Position numbers and translations under genes: made by a program. DNA of 64,000 nucleotides from Amphritea pacifica (lineage in GTDB: Bacteria > Pseudomonadota > Gammaproteobacteria > Pseudomonadales > Balneatricaceae). The stretch covers positions 1-64,000 of the forward strand of contig NZ_JAFFZO010000005.1 of the NCBI RefSeq assembly GCF_016924145.1. The letters are read 5' to 3'. Under the pieces are notes generated by a model that saw nothing but the letters and a program-made list of their open reading frames with translations, searched no databases and had not been told where the DNA came from. Below, piece after piece: positions 16,729 through 26,958 of the stretch (position 1 is its first letter; every line of letters begins with the position of its first letter).

Positions 16729-17601
16729 ATGGAGATAAGGTTGGAACTGATTGCACTGAAAACCTTTGAAAAGGTCGCGAAAGAGGGCGGCATACTGGCT
16801 GCGGCGAAGCAACTGAATACGGTGCAGTCTAATGTCACTACACGGATTCAGCGGCTGGAAGAGGAGTTAGGTACCAAGCTGTTTTCCCGCAAGGGACGTG
16901 GGCTTGAATTAACCCGCCCGGGTATGATTCTTCTCGAGTATGCTGAACAGATTCTGCAACTGGAGCGTCAGGCGGGTGTCGCTGTCAGGCTGGCGGATAA
17001 AGGTGCTGCTGAAATTAAAATTGGTGCCATGGAAACGTTTACGGCAACCCACCTGCCACAGTTGTTGGGGGCATTGAGAGAGAGCTGCCCAAAACTTAAA
17101 CCTCAGGTCACGGCAGCAACGACAGCGGAGCTACTTCGGGCAGTATTGGAGCACCATATTGATTGTGCCTTTGTGGCGGGGCCGATAGATCATCCTGATC
17201 TGGTCACTATTGATGTCATGACTCAGGAATTGGTATTAGTGAAACCCGGGAGCGTTGCTCCGGCGGATAACCTGGTGTTGTTCCGGGAAGGCTGCGTCTA
17301 TCGGCAAAAAGCGCTGCAGTGGTCACGGAACTATCAGAATAGCTGTTACGGTCTGAGTGAGCTGGGCACACTTGAGGGGATTCTCGGCTGTGTGGCTCAG
17401 GGGCTGGGGGTGACACTGATGCCCCGCAATGTGGTCGAGCTATCGATCTATCGTGATAGCCTGGAGTTTGAACCCCTGCCAGATGATGTTTCTATCGTGC
17501 CGACCCAGTTTATCCGCCACCGCAGTACCCCAGCGTTGAACGTGATCGAGGCACTGTTTGACTCGTTACGCTGGCTGCCAAACCGGGATAAGGCAATTTA
17601 A
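16729..17601 (+). CDS. LysR-family transcriptional regulator
   Basis: The protein has an N-terminal LysR winged helix (LIALKTFEKVAKEGGILAAAKQLNTVQSNVTTRIQRLE is split here by helix-turn-helix AAAKQLNTVQSNVT) and a periplasmic-binding-like effector domain. ATG at 16729 and TTG at 16741 are both possible starts. The TTG gives the usual short LysR N-terminus and has GGAG 6 bases upstream, so it may be the real one. It is divergent from the YbfB-like MFS gene. The effector is unknown. The 3' end lies 15 bases from the convergent helicase gene. Confidence 0.88.
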   Translation: MEIRLELIALKTFEKVAKEGGILAAAKQLNTVQSNVTTRIQRLEEELGTKLFSRKGRGLELTRPGMILLEYAEQILQLERQAGVAVRLADKGAAEIKIGAMETFTATHLPQLLGALRESCPKLKPQVTAATTAELLRAVLEHHIDCAFVAGPIDHPDLVTIDVMTQELVLVKPGSVAPADNLVLFREGCVYRQKALQWSRNYQNSCYGLSELGTLEGILGCVAQGLGVTLMPRNVVELSIYRDSLEFEPLPDDVSIVPTQFIRHRSTPALNVIEALFDSLRWLPNRDKAI

Positions 17602-17616
17602 GACTGATCGCAGGGG

Positions 17617-19377
17617 CTATAGCTGATGAGCTTTGCGGTAGTTGCCCTGATAATCAAAGATGCGCTCCTGCACCCGCCAGAATTTTCCGGCTTTGCGGGC
17701 GACAACAAAGTCTGGGGCGGTGAACAGTTGGGATACCGCTAACACCTCCTCTATCGAGCTGAACTGGCGCGGCTGTAAGCTCTGGCCAAAGCGTCGCCCG
17801 TACAGGTCGTTGAACCGTTTCCGCTGCTTGCTATTATGCATATCAAACAGCTCGCTCAGCTCTTCGCCCTGCTCATCGTGATAGATAACTCTGAGTTTGC
17901 TGTTTGATTCGCTTAACGAGATTCCGGCGCAGCGGATAACCATAGCATCTTTCAGCTTAAGGGCTGCTTTGAGCTGATCATCGGGGTCGATGATGGCGTG
18001 GCCGCACTGATGGCAGTGGCGGGCCGCGATGTCGTTTTCCGCATTGCACCGGGGGCATTCCTTAAAGCGGAAACGATAGTCGCATTGTGACTTTTTATCC
18101 TGAGACGGGGAGCCGTCTACACCCTCAATTGTACCCTGACAGCGTCGCCCAAAATGCTCAAGAATATTGCCCTCCTCATCTGTCTTGCCCCAGAAGATAT
18201 TGGCAAATTCGCAGACCGGGCAGAACACCTGTACCGGCACGCTGCTGCTATCCGGTTTTGGCTGCCCCACTTCGGGCGAGAACAGATCGAAGCCGTTGCC
18301 CGCATAATCCATTACCAGACAGTCCCGCTTGCCCTCTGCCAGTCTCAGGCCCCGGCCCACGATCTGTTGAAACAGAGAGACGGACTGGGTGGGTCTGAGC
18401 AGGGCGATAAAATCCACATGGGGGGCATCGAAACCGGTGGTCAGCACCGCGACATTGACCAGATATTTTATCTGCCTTGTTTTAAAGCGACTGATTAGTT
18501 GGTCCCGTTCTGCATGTGCCGTATCTCCGGTGATCAGCGCCGTTTCCTTTTCCGGAAGGTAGCTGCATATCTCATGGGCATGTCTGACGGTGGCGGCGAA
18601 CACCATGACCCCGCAGCGTTCTGCTGCCAGTTCCACTATCTGTTCACAGATCGCCCGGGTTACCCGCGGATGACGGACCAGTAGCTGGTTCACCTCTGCC
18701 TCGGCATAGTGGCCAAAACGGTTGGCATTGAGGGCTGAAAAGTCATATTGGGCGATCGGCGCATCGACCATGTTGGGAGGGGTGAGGAAGCCCCGTTTGA
18801 TCATGTATTGCAGAGGGAGCTCATAGATGCAGTGCTCAAAGGGGCGCGACTCGCTGCTGCGGCAGAAGCCGCGATAGTGATAGCGATAGATCCAGCCCAT
18901 ACCCATACGGTAGGGGGTTGCGGTTAAACCCAGCAGTTTCAGCCGGGGGTTATACTCCCTCAATTGCGCGAAAATCTGTTGATACTGGCTGTTTTCGTCG
19001 TCGCTGATCCGGTGGCATTCATCGATAATCACCAGTGAGTGTTCGGTGGCGAAATCCCTGAGGTTGCGGGCGACTGACTGCACACTGGCAAAGGTGACCT
19101 GATAATGACTTTGCTTCTGCTTCAAGCCTGCGGAATAGATGCCGCCTTCAAGTCCGTAGTTCAGGTATTTGTTGTGATTCTGCTCAACCAGCTCTTTGAC
19201 ATGGGCCAGCACCATAATTTTACGTCGTGCCAGGCGCGCCAGTTCAGCGATAACCAGGCTTTTACCTGCGCCGGTTGGCAGAACGATGACGGCCGGCTCA
19301 TCGCTATTGCGAAAATGGTTCAGGGTTGCTGCTACCGCATCCCGCTGATAATCGCGCAGCTGAAAACTATCGGTCAT
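17617..19377 (-). CDS. DECH-box SF2 helicase with C-terminal zinc ribbons
   Basis: This superfamily 2 DNA/RNA helicase (SSL2/RAD25-like) has a Walker A PTGAGKS near residue 37, a DECH box ([10 protein letters not shown]), motif III LTATP and motif [11 protein letters not shown]. Two cysteine clusters near the C-terminus (CPVC...C and CPRCNAEN...CHQCGH) look like zinc ribbons. ATG at 19377 gives [11 protein letters not shown], the normal start next to the Q-like motif; a GTG at 19425 would add 16 residues that look non-conserved. It is a single-gene unit. Confidence 0.85.
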   Translation of the reverse strand: MTDSFQLRDYQRDAVAATLNHFRNSDEPAVIVLPTGAGKSLVIAELARLARRKIMVLAHVKELVEQNHNKYLNYGLEGGIYSAGLKQKQSHYQVTFASVQSVARNLRDFATEHSLVIIDECHRISDDENSQYQQIFAQLREYNPRLKLLGLTATPYRMGMGWIYRYHYRGFCRSSESRPFEHCIYELPLQYMIKRGFLTPPNMVDAPIAQYDFSALNANRFGHYAEAEVNQLLVRHPRVTRAICEQIVELAAERCGVMVFAATVRHAHEICSYLPEKETALITGDTAHAERDQLISRFKTRQIKYLVNVAVLTTGFDAPHVDFIALLRPTQSVSLFQQIVGRGLRLAEGKRDCLVMDYAGNGFDLFSPEVGQPKPDSSSVPVQVFCPVCEFANIFWGKTDEEGNILEHFGRRCQGTIEGVDGSPSQDKKSQCDYRFRFKECPRCNAENDIAARHCHQCGHAIIDPDDQLKAALKLKDAMVIRCAGISLSESNSKLRVIYHDEQGEELSELFDMHNSKQRKRFNDLYGRRFGQSLQPRQFSSIEEVLAVSQLFTAPDFVVARKAGKFWRVQERIFDYQGNYRKAHQL

Positions 19378-19617
19378 AAAAATAACCAGATTTGTTTTCA
19401 GAATTGATGAGCAGTTTATCTGCACGACAGGGTAGTGGCATACGACTATTTTAACGTGGAAATGGCTGATTTAAACGGGATTTTTGTCCGTTATTGTGAG
19501 ATATTTCTGCTCATAGAAAGCAGGCGTTGCGCATTTTTGTCGATGGGTGATCGAATTGCGTCTATTCTGAAATAATATTTATTCAATGCAGTGTCTATGA
19601 CAAAAGAGGAAATGGAA

Positions 19618-20427
19618 ATGGATCTATCTTTTTTCGATGTTTATGTGTTGCCCTGGGCTATAAATATCGCTTTGGCAGCGGCTATCTTTATAGTCGGTCG
19701 AATGGTCGCAAAAGTATTGGTGAACCTGCTGGGTAAAGCGCTCCGCAAAGGTAAAATGGAGGAGATTCTGGTCAACTTTATCTCTTCGATTGCCAATATT
19801 CTGCTGCTGTTAGTGGTGATTGTTGCCTCACTGGACCAGTTGGGGGTTGATACGACCTCGCTGATCGCTCTGGTGGGTGCAGCCGGTCTGGCGGTTGGTC
19901 TGGCACTGCAGGGCTCTTTGCAGAACTTTGCCGCAGGCGTAATGCTGATTGTTTTCCGCCCGTTTAAAGAGGGGGATTTTATCGAAGCGGCGGGTGTTGC
20001 CGGTGTTGTTGAGCATATCAGTATTTTCAATACCATTATGCGCACCGGCGATAACAAAGAGGTCATAGTCCCGAATGGCAATATCTACAGCGGGGTTATC
20101 ACTAACTATTCTGCCCGTGATACCCGTCGTGTCGATATGGTTTTTGGCATCGGTTATGGCGATGATCTGAAGAAAGCCAAAGCATTACTGGAAGAGATTG
20201 TGACCAGTGATGAACGGGTCCTGCAAGACCCGGCACCGGTGATCGCCGTATCTGAACTGGCGGATAGCAGCGTTAACTTCGTGGTTCGTCCATGGGTAAA
20301 GTCTGCTGATTTCTGGGCAGTGAAGTTCGATACCACTGAAAGCGTTAAGCTGCGCTTTGATGAGGAAGGCATCTCTATTCCTTTCCCGCAGATGGATATT
20401 CATCAGTACAAGCACGACAGCGAGTAA
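19618..20427 (+). CDS. mscS: MscS-type mechanosensitive channel
   Basis: The inner-membrane small-conductance channel relieves osmotic downshock. Three N-terminal membrane helices are followed by the pore-lining TM3 segment ALVGAAGLAVGLALQGSLQNFAAGVML and the beta domain with FRPFKEGDFIEAAGVAGVVE (each over about 20 residues in positions 85-135). The C-terminal PFPQMDIH is also typical. Among several in-frame ATGs, 19618 has AGAGGA at 19605-19610 at the right distance, giving 269 residues, close to E. coli MscS (286). Confidence 0.9.
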   Translation: MDLSFFDVYVLPWAINIALAAAIFIVGRMVAKVLVNLLGKALRKGKMEEILVNFISSIANILLLLVVIVASLDQLGVDTTSLIALVGAAGLAVGLALQGSLQNFAAGVMLIVFRPFKEGDFIEAAGVAGVVEHISIFNTIMRTGDNKEVIVPNGNIYSGVITNYSARDTRRVDMVFGIGYGDDLKKAKALLEEIVTSDERVLQDPAPVIAVSELADSSVNFVVRPWVKSADFWAVKFDTTESVKLRFDEEGISIPFPQMDIHQYKHDSE

Positions 20428-20442
20428 TTCTGACTGCTCCCG

Positions 20443-20470
20443 AAACAGCCGCATATGCGGCTGTTTTTTT
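20443..20470. terminator. Bidirectional terminator between mscS and SLC5-like gene
   Basis: A long perfect stem AAACAGCCGCAT/ATGCGGCTGTTT is followed by a T run, serving the convergent genes on both sides. Confidence 0.85.
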
Positions 20471-20473
20471 TAC

Positions 20474-22702
20474 CTACTCTTTAAGCGGTTTCTCTGCCGG
20501 GTCTGACGGTTTTTCAATCAGCAGGCTATTTTCTAACTGTATTCTGAGCGTTTCGTTTTCCTGACGTACCTTTTGTGTTTCCAGTCGGGAACGGAAGATC
20601 TCCTGATAACGGAGCTCAAGGCGGGCTTCCAGGTCTTCAATCTGCTTGTTCAGCATTTTGATCGTCTGTTCATGTTTTTTGATCTTATTTTGCAAGTTAT
20701 TGATCAGGCCATAGCTCTGGCTACCTGCTTCAGCCTCATTCAGGTTCTCATTCGCGGGCATTCGCTGCTGGTTTAGTTCAACCACCAGATGGCTATAGAG
20801 CGCCTTCAGGTCGGTGGCCTCACGGGTGTTATAACGAATACTGCTTTCCATCGCTTTATGGGCACTGGCTGCGCCAATTGAACCGGCGAGTATGTGTTCG
20901 AGCATACGATGGAACTCGAGCAACTCTATAATGGCGATATGGCTTTTACCTGTGACCTGCAGGTCTTCGGTAATTTGTAGCAGGGCGGCTTTAGTCTTGT
21001 CTTTGTTGAGATAACTTTCCAGCAGTGTTTGTGCTTCGTTAAGCTTATCATCCAGAGGGATGTAGCGGTCCAGTCCTGTGGGACGGGCTCTCTGAGAGGG
21101 GGCGGGCTTCATTGAGCAGAGAAACTCGGTGGAAAGGTTTCGCTCTGCTTTGTGCGGATTGTAAAGCAGTGAGCCGATGATGTAGAAACCGATATTAACC
21201 AGCAGGGTCCAGAATACACTGTGGGGGATGGAACCGATCTCATCAAAGCCAAACAGCGCTTCAGGTCGCAGCAGGGCAAAGCCAAACAGCCCGTCATCGA
21301 GAATCGTTTCAGGAAACCATCCATGGCTGATAAAGGCCGGAATCATCAGGGTATAGATCCACATCAGAAATCCAGCAAACAAACCAGCCAGTGCTCCGGC
21401 GCTATTTCCCCGGCTCCAGAACAGGCCACCCAAAAGTGCTGGAGAGAACTGAAGCACTGCAACAAATGAGATCAGACCTATCGCCACCAGAATATAGGAA
21501 TCGGTGAACTCGATGGCAAAGCCATAGCTGCCCAGCAGAATCATCGCCGCCAGCAGCCAGCGAATCTGTAGCAGAAAGGGTTTAATGAAGCGGCAGGCAG
21601 GCACTCTTTCCAGTACCGGAAGAATCAGATGGTTGGAGGCCATTGTAGAGAGAGTCATCGTGGTGACGATGATCATCCCTGTGGCGGCAGAAAAACCACC
21701 AATAAATGCCAGCAATGTTAGGGCGTTATTACCCGCCAGTTGTGGCAGTAACAACACATAGTAGTCGGCGGACTCCTGTGGCAACCCCATCAGCAGCCCC
21801 CCGGCGGCAATCGGTACCACAAACAGATTGATCAGAACCATATACAGTGGCAATACCCAGATCGCGGTCTTAATGTGTTTGTGATCTGCATTTTCCACCA
21901 CCGCAACATGGAACATACGGGGTAGGTTCTGGATAGCAGCGAAGCTGAGCACGATCAGTGTCAGCCACATAATACCGGAGTTAGAGGTGCCGCTTATCTG
22001 AATAACCCGTTCGAATCCCTGGTCAAACAGACGCTCGGTAATATCATCGAAACCATTAAACAGGCCGAAGCTGACAAACAGCCCGATGGTGATAAAGGCG
22101 ACCAGTTTCACCAGACACTCCACTGCCAGGGCGGTCATAATCCCCAGATGTCGTTCGGTGGGATCTAAACGGCGCATACCAAACATGATGGTAAAGGCGA
22201 TCATGAACAGTGTGATCAGTAAGCCGGATAACCCCCAGCCCATGGTTGAACTTTCATGGTCGGTAATCAATTGAAAGGAGGCGACTACGGCTTTCAGCTG
22301 CAGGGCAATATAGGGCAGAACCCCGAACAGAGCGATCAGGGTGACCAGCGCGGCAATGGTTTCGGAACGGTTATACCGGGTGGAGATAAAGTCGGCGATA
22401 CTGGTGATGCGAAAAACCTCTTTGGCAAACACCATGCGTCGCAGGGTGACCCACCAGAGGGCAATGCCCAGCATCGCACCAAGGTAAACGCCGAGAAACT
22501 GCAGGCCAGAACTGGCAGCAAAGCCAACACTGCCATAAAAGGTCCAGGAGGTATGGTAGACCGCCAGCGAGAGGCAGTAAACCCAGGGGCTTTTAAAGCT
22601 CTCCCTGCGGGTTTCGCCACGTCTTTCAACTAATTGTGCGATACCGAAAAGTACCGCCATATACAAAGTAACGGTGAGAATTACAGTAAGAGAGCTAAAC
22701 AT
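20474..22702 (-). CDS. SLC5-like membrane protein with coiled-coil tail, CbrA-like but without kinase domain
   Basis: The first roughly 500 of 742 residues form a sodium/solute symporter (SLC5) domain with about 13 hydrophobic segments, including SPWVYCLSLAVYHTSWTFYG and TSIADFISTRYNRSE, as in the N-terminus of CbrA-type sensor kinases. In CbrA this is followed by STAC, PAS and histidine kinase domains. Here the cytoplasmic tail is a helical region (about 560-640) and a strong coiled coil (about 660-730, QNKIKKHEQTIKMLNKQIE and ELRYQEIFRSRLETQ). No HisKA H-box or HATPase motif is present. It may sense or transport a substrate and signal through a partner. Function is not assigned. Confidence 0.75.
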   Translation of the reverse strand: MFSSLTVILTVTLYMAVLFGIAQLVERRGETRRESFKSPWVYCLSLAVYHTSWTFYGSVGFAASSGLQFLGVYLGAMLGIALWWVTLRRMVFAKEVFRITSIADFISTRYNRSETIAALVTLIALFGVLPYIALQLKAVVASFQLITDHESSTMGWGLSGLLITLFMIAFTIMFGMRRLDPTERHLGIMTALAVECLVKLVAFITIGLFVSFGLFNGFDDITERLFDQGFERVIQISGTSNSGIMWLTLIVLSFAAIQNLPRMFHVAVVENADHKHIKTAIWVLPLYMVLINLFVVPIAAGGLLMGLPQESADYYVLLLPQLAGNNALTLLAFIGGFSAATGMIIVTTMTLSTMASNHLILPVLERVPACRFIKPFLLQIRWLLAAMILLGSYGFAIEFTDSYILVAIGLISFVAVLQFSPALLGGLFWSRGNSAGALAGLFAGFLMWIYTLMIPAFISHGWFPETILDDGLFGFALLRPEALFGFDEIGSIPHSVFWTLLVNIGFYIIGSLLYNPHKAERNLSTEFLCSMKPAPSQRARPTGLDRYIPLDDKLNEAQTLLESYLNKDKTKAALLQITEDLQVTGKSHIAIIELLEFHRMLEHILAGSIGAASAHKAMESSIRYNTREATDLKALYSHLVVELNQQRMPANENLNEAEAGSQSYGLINNLQNKIKKHEQTIKMLNKQIEDLEARLELRYQEIFRSRLETQKVRQENETLRIQLENSLLIEKPSDPAEKPLKE

Positions 22703-22795
22703 CCTGATCCTTACTTCAACGGCTTAGTTTGTAAATCAGACAGTTAAGCTATAGCTGGCTTCGCTTCTCAGGTCAATTAAAGGTTACCCAAAAAC

Positions 22796-23068
22796 TTATT
22801 CCGGCGGTGTTGAAGGTGTTTTCTGGTCTACTTTGTTTGCACTGCAACATGCCGGCGGTACCGGGTCATACCCTCCGGGATGGCCAGGATGGCATTTGCC
22901 GAGGCGTTTAATACCCAGCCAGCAGCCTTTGATCACGCCATGGGTTTCGATCGCTTCAAGGGTATACGCCGAGCAGGTTGGATAAAACCGACAATTAGGC
23001 CCCAGAAACGGGCTTATCAGGTATTGGTAGGTGCGGATCAGGAAGATAAAGCAGCGTCGTAGAATCAT
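22796..23068 (-). CDS. yidD: YidD membrane protein insertion efficiency factor
   Basis: A 90-residue protein with the YidD motifs [33 protein letters not shown] and [14 protein letters not shown]. YidD aids insertion of membrane proteins by YidC. In most bacteria it lies between rnpA and yidC; here it is by itself between an SLC5-like gene and phoH, about 90 bases from the latter's terminator. Confidence 0.9.
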   Translation of the reverse strand: MILRRCFIFLIRTYQYLISPFLGPNCRFYPTCSAYTLEAIETHGVIKGCWLGIKRLGKCHPGHPGGYDPVPPACCSANKVDQKTPSTPPE

Positions 23069-23107
23069 CGTTTAAGTGTAGCGCTGTCGGGGAGCCGGAG
23101 ACAAGCA

Positions 23108-23131
23108 AAAGCCGCGTCACAGCGCGGCTTT
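23108..23131 (-). terminator. Intrinsic terminator after phoH
   Basis: AAAGCCGCG pairs with CGCGGCTTT around a 6-base loop; read on the minus strand it is followed by TTTTGCTTG. It lies just after the phoH stop codon. Confidence 0.75.
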
Positions 23132-23169
23132 GATAGCAATATGTTTGATAACCGCTGCTTTCGGACAGA

Positions 23170-24555
23170 TCAGAGATGCTCCTCAGCGTACTCCGCCAGT
23201 CTTGAGCGGAAAATGCCCTCCAGGTGGATAGTCGATGCGCCTTCGAAGTCTTTAAACCGCTCCACGACATAGGTCAGACCGGATGTGAGTGGGGTCAGGT
23301 AGTTGGAGTCGATCTGTGCCAGGTTACCCAGACAGATCATCTTACTGTCCTTACCACAACGGGTGAGGATAGTTTTCAACTGCTGAGGTGTCAGGTTCTG
23401 TGCTTCATCGATCAGCACCACAGCATTCTGAATGCTTCGCCCACGGATAAAGTTGAGCGACTTAAACTGAATGTTGGCCTTCTCAATTGCGTATTTAACG
23501 CTGCTCTGAGGTCGTTCATCACCTTCGTGCATCGCTTCCAGGTTATCGTGGATAGAGCTTAGCCACGGGGTCATCTTCTCCTCTTCAGTGCCCGGCAGGA
23601 AACCGATATCTTCGGCCACCGGTGGGGTAGAGCGGGTGACGATAATCTTGTTGAAGCGTCCCTCTTCGATCACCATCTCCAGAGCACAGGCCAGCGCGAT
23701 CAGGGTTTTACCCGAGCCCGCCGCACCGTTCAGCAGACACAGATCGATATCCGGGTCCTGAATCGACTGCATGGCAAACGCCTGATAGATATTGATGGGG
23801 TGGATGCCCCAGCACTCCTGTTGCATCAGCTTATCGTAGCCAAGGTCCAGTAGCACGATCTCTTCATGGCTGACTGAAACCACCCGTGCCGCAAAATCTT
23901 TTGAATCATCGTAAATATACTGACAGGGATAGGCATCTGGTAGCAGATCTGGACTGATTTTATGGTAGGTGTTTGCGCCGTCCTGATAACTTTTGACCTT
24001 CTCAACTTTTTCCCAGAAATTACCTTCAATATGGTGATGTCCTGAGGGTAGCAGATCCAGGTCGGACACCAGTTGATCCTTACGATAATCCTCAACTTTT
24101 TGCAGTCCGGCACCCATCGCTTTAAGGCGCATATTGATATCTTTGGTAACGAGAATAATTTCGCGATGGGGGTCGCTGCCCTGCAGGTGCAGCGCACAGT
24201 TGATAATATGGTTGTCGTTGTTCTTATTGTCCGGGAGGAAGCCCTGACGGGTTGTGAGCTCGTGGTCGGGGAATATACTCAGTTTACCCAGCCGGGTGGT
24301 GTCTTCGGTGCCGGGAACCTTAATCTGTACCCCTTTGAGTATCTGGGATGGGGTGGCGGCACTGAGGATATTATCGATGGCGCGGATTACGTGCCTGGCT
24401 TCCTGGGCGACACTCTGTTTACGATCCTTGATGCTGTCCAGCTCTTCCAGGACGGTCATCGGTATAGCGATATCCTGTTCTTTAAATTCGTACAGGCAGT
24501 TGGGGTCATGCAGTAAAACGTTGGTATCGAGGATATAGAGTTTATCAGCACTCAT
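23170..24555 (-). CDS. PhoH-family ATPase with N-terminal PIN domain (PhoH2 type)
   Basis: The 461-residue protein joins a PIN nuclease domain (LYILDTNVLLHDPN, EELDSIK, then conserved acidic residues) to a PhoH P-loop ATPase with Walker A GAAGSGKT and Walker B VVLIDEAQNL. PhoH2 proteins act as ATP-driven RNA helicase-ribonucleases. It is full length and ends with a terminator. The short form YbeZ lacks the PIN domain, so this is not that protein. Confidence 0.88.
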   Translation of the reverse strand: MSADKLYILDTNVLLHDPNCLYEFKEQDIAIPMTVLEELDSIKDRKQSVAQEARHVIRAIDNILSAATPSQILKGVQIKVPGTEDTTRLGKLSIFPDHELTTRQGFLPDNKNNDNHIINCALHLQGSDPHREIILVTKDINMRLKAMGAGLQKVEDYRKDQLVSDLDLLPSGHHHIEGNFWEKVEKVKSYQDGANTYHKISPDLLPDAYPCQYIYDDSKDFAARVVSVSHEEIVLLDLGYDKLMQQECWGIHPINIYQAFAMQSIQDPDIDLCLLNGAAGSGKTLIALACALEMVIEEGRFNKIIVTRSTPPVAEDIGFLPGTEEEKMTPWLSSIHDNLEAMHEGDERPQSSVKYAIEKANIQFKSLNFIRGRSIQNAVVLIDEAQNLTPQQLKTILTRCGKDSKMICLGNLAQIDSNYLTPLTSGLTYVVERFKDFEGASTIHLEGIFRSRLAEYAEEHL

Positions 24556-24688
24556 GCGGGGGTTCCTTCTCGAGCCGACTCAGATGTTTATACAGTAACC
24601 GGTAAAAAATTGCCGGCCTGTATAGTTAGTTAAGCAGAAGTTGGCGTAGGATAAAACCCACTTGTCACCATTTTTAAGGAGCAGGGTT

Positions 24689-25396
24689 GTGCAATATCAG
24701 AATATTGTGATTCTCACCGGTGCCGGAATATCGGCAGAATCAGGAATAAGGACGTTTCGGGCGGCGGATGGTTTGTGGGAAAACCATCGCATAGAAGATG
24801 TCGCAACCCCTGAAGCGTTTGCCCGCAACCCTGAGCTGGTTCATCAATTTTATAATCAGCGCCGGGAGCAGTTGCTGCTGCCGGATATCGGGCCCAATCC
24901 AGCCCATCTGGCGCTGGCAAAGCTGGAGCAGAACTTTAAAGGGGCATTGCTACTGGTAACCCAGAATATTGATAATCTGCATGAGCGTGCCGGCAGTCGC
25001 AATCTGATTCATATGCATGGGGAGCTATTAAATCTGCGTTGTACTACCTCTGGTCAGGTGTTTACTCACCATAAACCGGTGGGGCCGGATGCCCGCTGTG
25101 GTTGTTGTGGTCAAATGGGCACCCTGCGGCCGGATATTGTCTGGTTTGGTGAGATGCCGATGCAGATGGAGCTGATCTATGATGCCCTGGAAAGCTGTGA
25201 CCTGTTTATCTCCATTGGCACTTCGGGACATGTCTATCCCGCCGCCGGATTTGTTGAAGTTGCTAACCGTGTCGGGGCCGAAACAGTGGAGATTAATCTT
25301 GAGCCTTCAAAAAAACAGTCAGCATTTGATCGCCATATTTATGGTCCGGCCAGCCGCGAAGTGCCTCTGTTTGTTGAAAGTTTGATCAGTAGTTAA
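24689..25396 (+). CDS. cobB: NAD-dependent protein deacylase CobB (sirtuin)
   Basis: A 235-residue sirtuin. Visible are the NAD-binding [27 protein letters not shown] with catalytic HMHGE, and the zinc Cys set (LRCTTSG then RCGCCG) followed by [12 protein letters not shown]. The YNQRR motif has the Tyr and Arg of class III sirtuins, which remove succinyl and acetyl groups. GTG at 24689 has AAGGAG 7 bases upstream, so it is preferred to an upstream TTG. It is monocistronic. Confidence 0.9.
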   Translation: MQYQNIVILTGAGISAESGIRTFRAADGLWENHRIEDVATPEAFARNPELVHQFYNQRREQLLLPDIGPNPAHLALAKLEQNFKGALLLVTQNIDNLHERAGSRNLIHMHGELLNLRCTTSGQVFTHHKPVGPDARCGCCGQMGTLRPDIVWFGEMPMQMELIYDALESCDLFISIGTSGHVYPAAGFVEVANRVGAETVEINLEPSKKQSAFDRHIYGPASREVPLFVESLISS

Positions 25397-25563
25397 TTCT
25401 TTTTTATCAAAGGGTTAATGGTGTAGTGTAGAAAATGTAACTATATTGTAACCTGAACTTTATATTTTTTAGACGGGTCCAATTGAAATGGAGGGACCCG
25501 TTAAGCCCTGTTTACGGCCGGGAACTGTTCCTGCGCTGGGGTATTGATCAGAGGGGCAGGACC

Positions 25564-26946
25564 ATGATGACCGAACAATATGTAACCGCTAATATTACGC
25601 CACTGGATAGTCTGGATACACTTTCACCTTTTGAAGTTGCAAAACTACAGGACCGCAACCAGGCGGGTTTATATCCCCTGTTTCGACAGTGTGCGCTGGC
25701 AGTACTTAACTGTGGGAGTGAAGAGGACAGTACCAAACAGGTGCTGGAAAAACATAAGAATTTTGATATCAGAGTCAGCCAGAAACACCGCGGTGTGCAG
25801 CTGGAGCTGATCAATGCGCCTGCCAGCGCGTTTGTTGATGGGGAGATTATTCAGGGTATCCGTGAGCATCTGTTCTCTGTACTGCGGGATCTGCTTTACG
25901 TTGGCGATGAACTGGATAAGTGCTGCGATGGCCTGCAAGAGGGGGAACAGATCACCAATATGGTGTTCCATATCCTGCGACATGCCAAGGCGATAGAGCC
26001 CCATGTGAAGCCGAATCTGGTGGTGTGCTGGGGTGGACACTCCATTGGTCGGGAGGAGTATATCTACACCAAGCAGGTCGGTTATGAGCTTGGCTTGCGA
26101 GGGATGAGCGTCTGTACCGGTTGTGGACCCGGTGCGATGAAGGGGCCGATGAAAGGCGCCACCATCGCCCATGCGAAACAGCGCATCAGCGATGCCCGCT
26201 ATGTGGGGATATCTGAACCGGGTATTATTGCGGCAGAGTCCCCCAATCCCATCGTCAATGAGCTGATCATCATGCCGGATATAGAAAAACGGCTGGAAGC
26301 GTTTGTCCGGTTGGGGCATGGCATCATTGTTTTTCCCGGTGGGGCGGGCACTGCAGAAGAGATTCTCTACATGCTGGGTATCCTGCTGCATGAGCGTAAC
26401 AGCGCCTGTCCTTTCCCACTGATATTCACCGGCCCTGAGGGGAGTGAGGCCTATTTCGAAACGGTGGACCGCTTTATCCGGTCTACCCTGGGTGACCGGG
26501 CGGCTTCACTGTATGAAATTGTGGTGGGCGATCCCTACGAGGTGGCGCTGAAGATGAAGGCGGGGCTTGAGCGGGTGACCATTTATCGTAAAGCGACCGG
26601 CGAATCGTTCCACTTTAACTGGCAGCTGTATATCCCCGCTGAATTTCAGCAACCCTTTGAGCCGACCCATGAAAATATGGCTGCGCTTAATCTCAGCCGG
26701 GACCAGCCGGATTATCTGCTGGCGGCTACCCTGCGTAAGGCGCTGTCCGGTATTGTCGCGGGTAATGTAAAAGCGCCGGGTATTCGTGCCATCGAGGAGT
26801 TTGGTCCATTTGAACTCACAGGCGAACCGGAACTGGTCAATGAGCTTGATGTGCTGTTGTCATCCTTTGTGTTGCAGCGGCGTATGAAGATCGATTATGA
26901 GGAGTATCATCCCTGCTATCGTCTGGTTCAGGCGGAGGTTGCCTGA
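25564..26946 (+). CDS. ppnN: PpnN nucleotide 5'-monophosphate nucleosidase
   Basis: This enzyme cleaves purine and pyrimidine 5'-monophosphates to base and ribose 5-phosphate and is activated by (p)ppGpp in E. coli. The LOG-type core is evident: VVCWGGHSIGREEY, CTGCGPGAMKGPMKGA and FPGGAGTAEEILYMLGI. With the ATG at 25564 it has 461 residues, close to E. coli PpnN (454). A longer in-frame reading from 25483 adds residues that are not family-like. Confidence 0.9.
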   Translation: MMTEQYVTANITPLDSLDTLSPFEVAKLQDRNQAGLYPLFRQCALAVLNCGSEEDSTKQVLEKHKNFDIRVSQKHRGVQLELINAPASAFVDGEIIQGIREHLFSVLRDLLYVGDELDKCCDGLQEGEQITNMVFHILRHAKAIEPHVKPNLVVCWGGHSIGREEYIYTKQVGYELGLRGMSVCTGCGPGAMKGPMKGATIAHAKQRISDARYVGISEPGIIAAESPNPIVNELIIMPDIEKRLEAFVRLGHGIIVFPGGAGTAEEILYMLGILLHERNSACPFPLIFTGPEGSEAYFETVDRFIRSTLGDRAASLYEIVVGDPYEVALKMKAGLERVTIYRKATGESFHFNWQLYIPAEFQQPFEPTHENMAALNLSRDQPDYLLAATLRKALSGIVAGNVKAPGIRAIEEFGPFELTGEPELVNELDVLLSSFVLQRRMKIDYEEYHPCYRLVQAEVA

Positions 26947-26958
26947 TTTCAGGCCACT

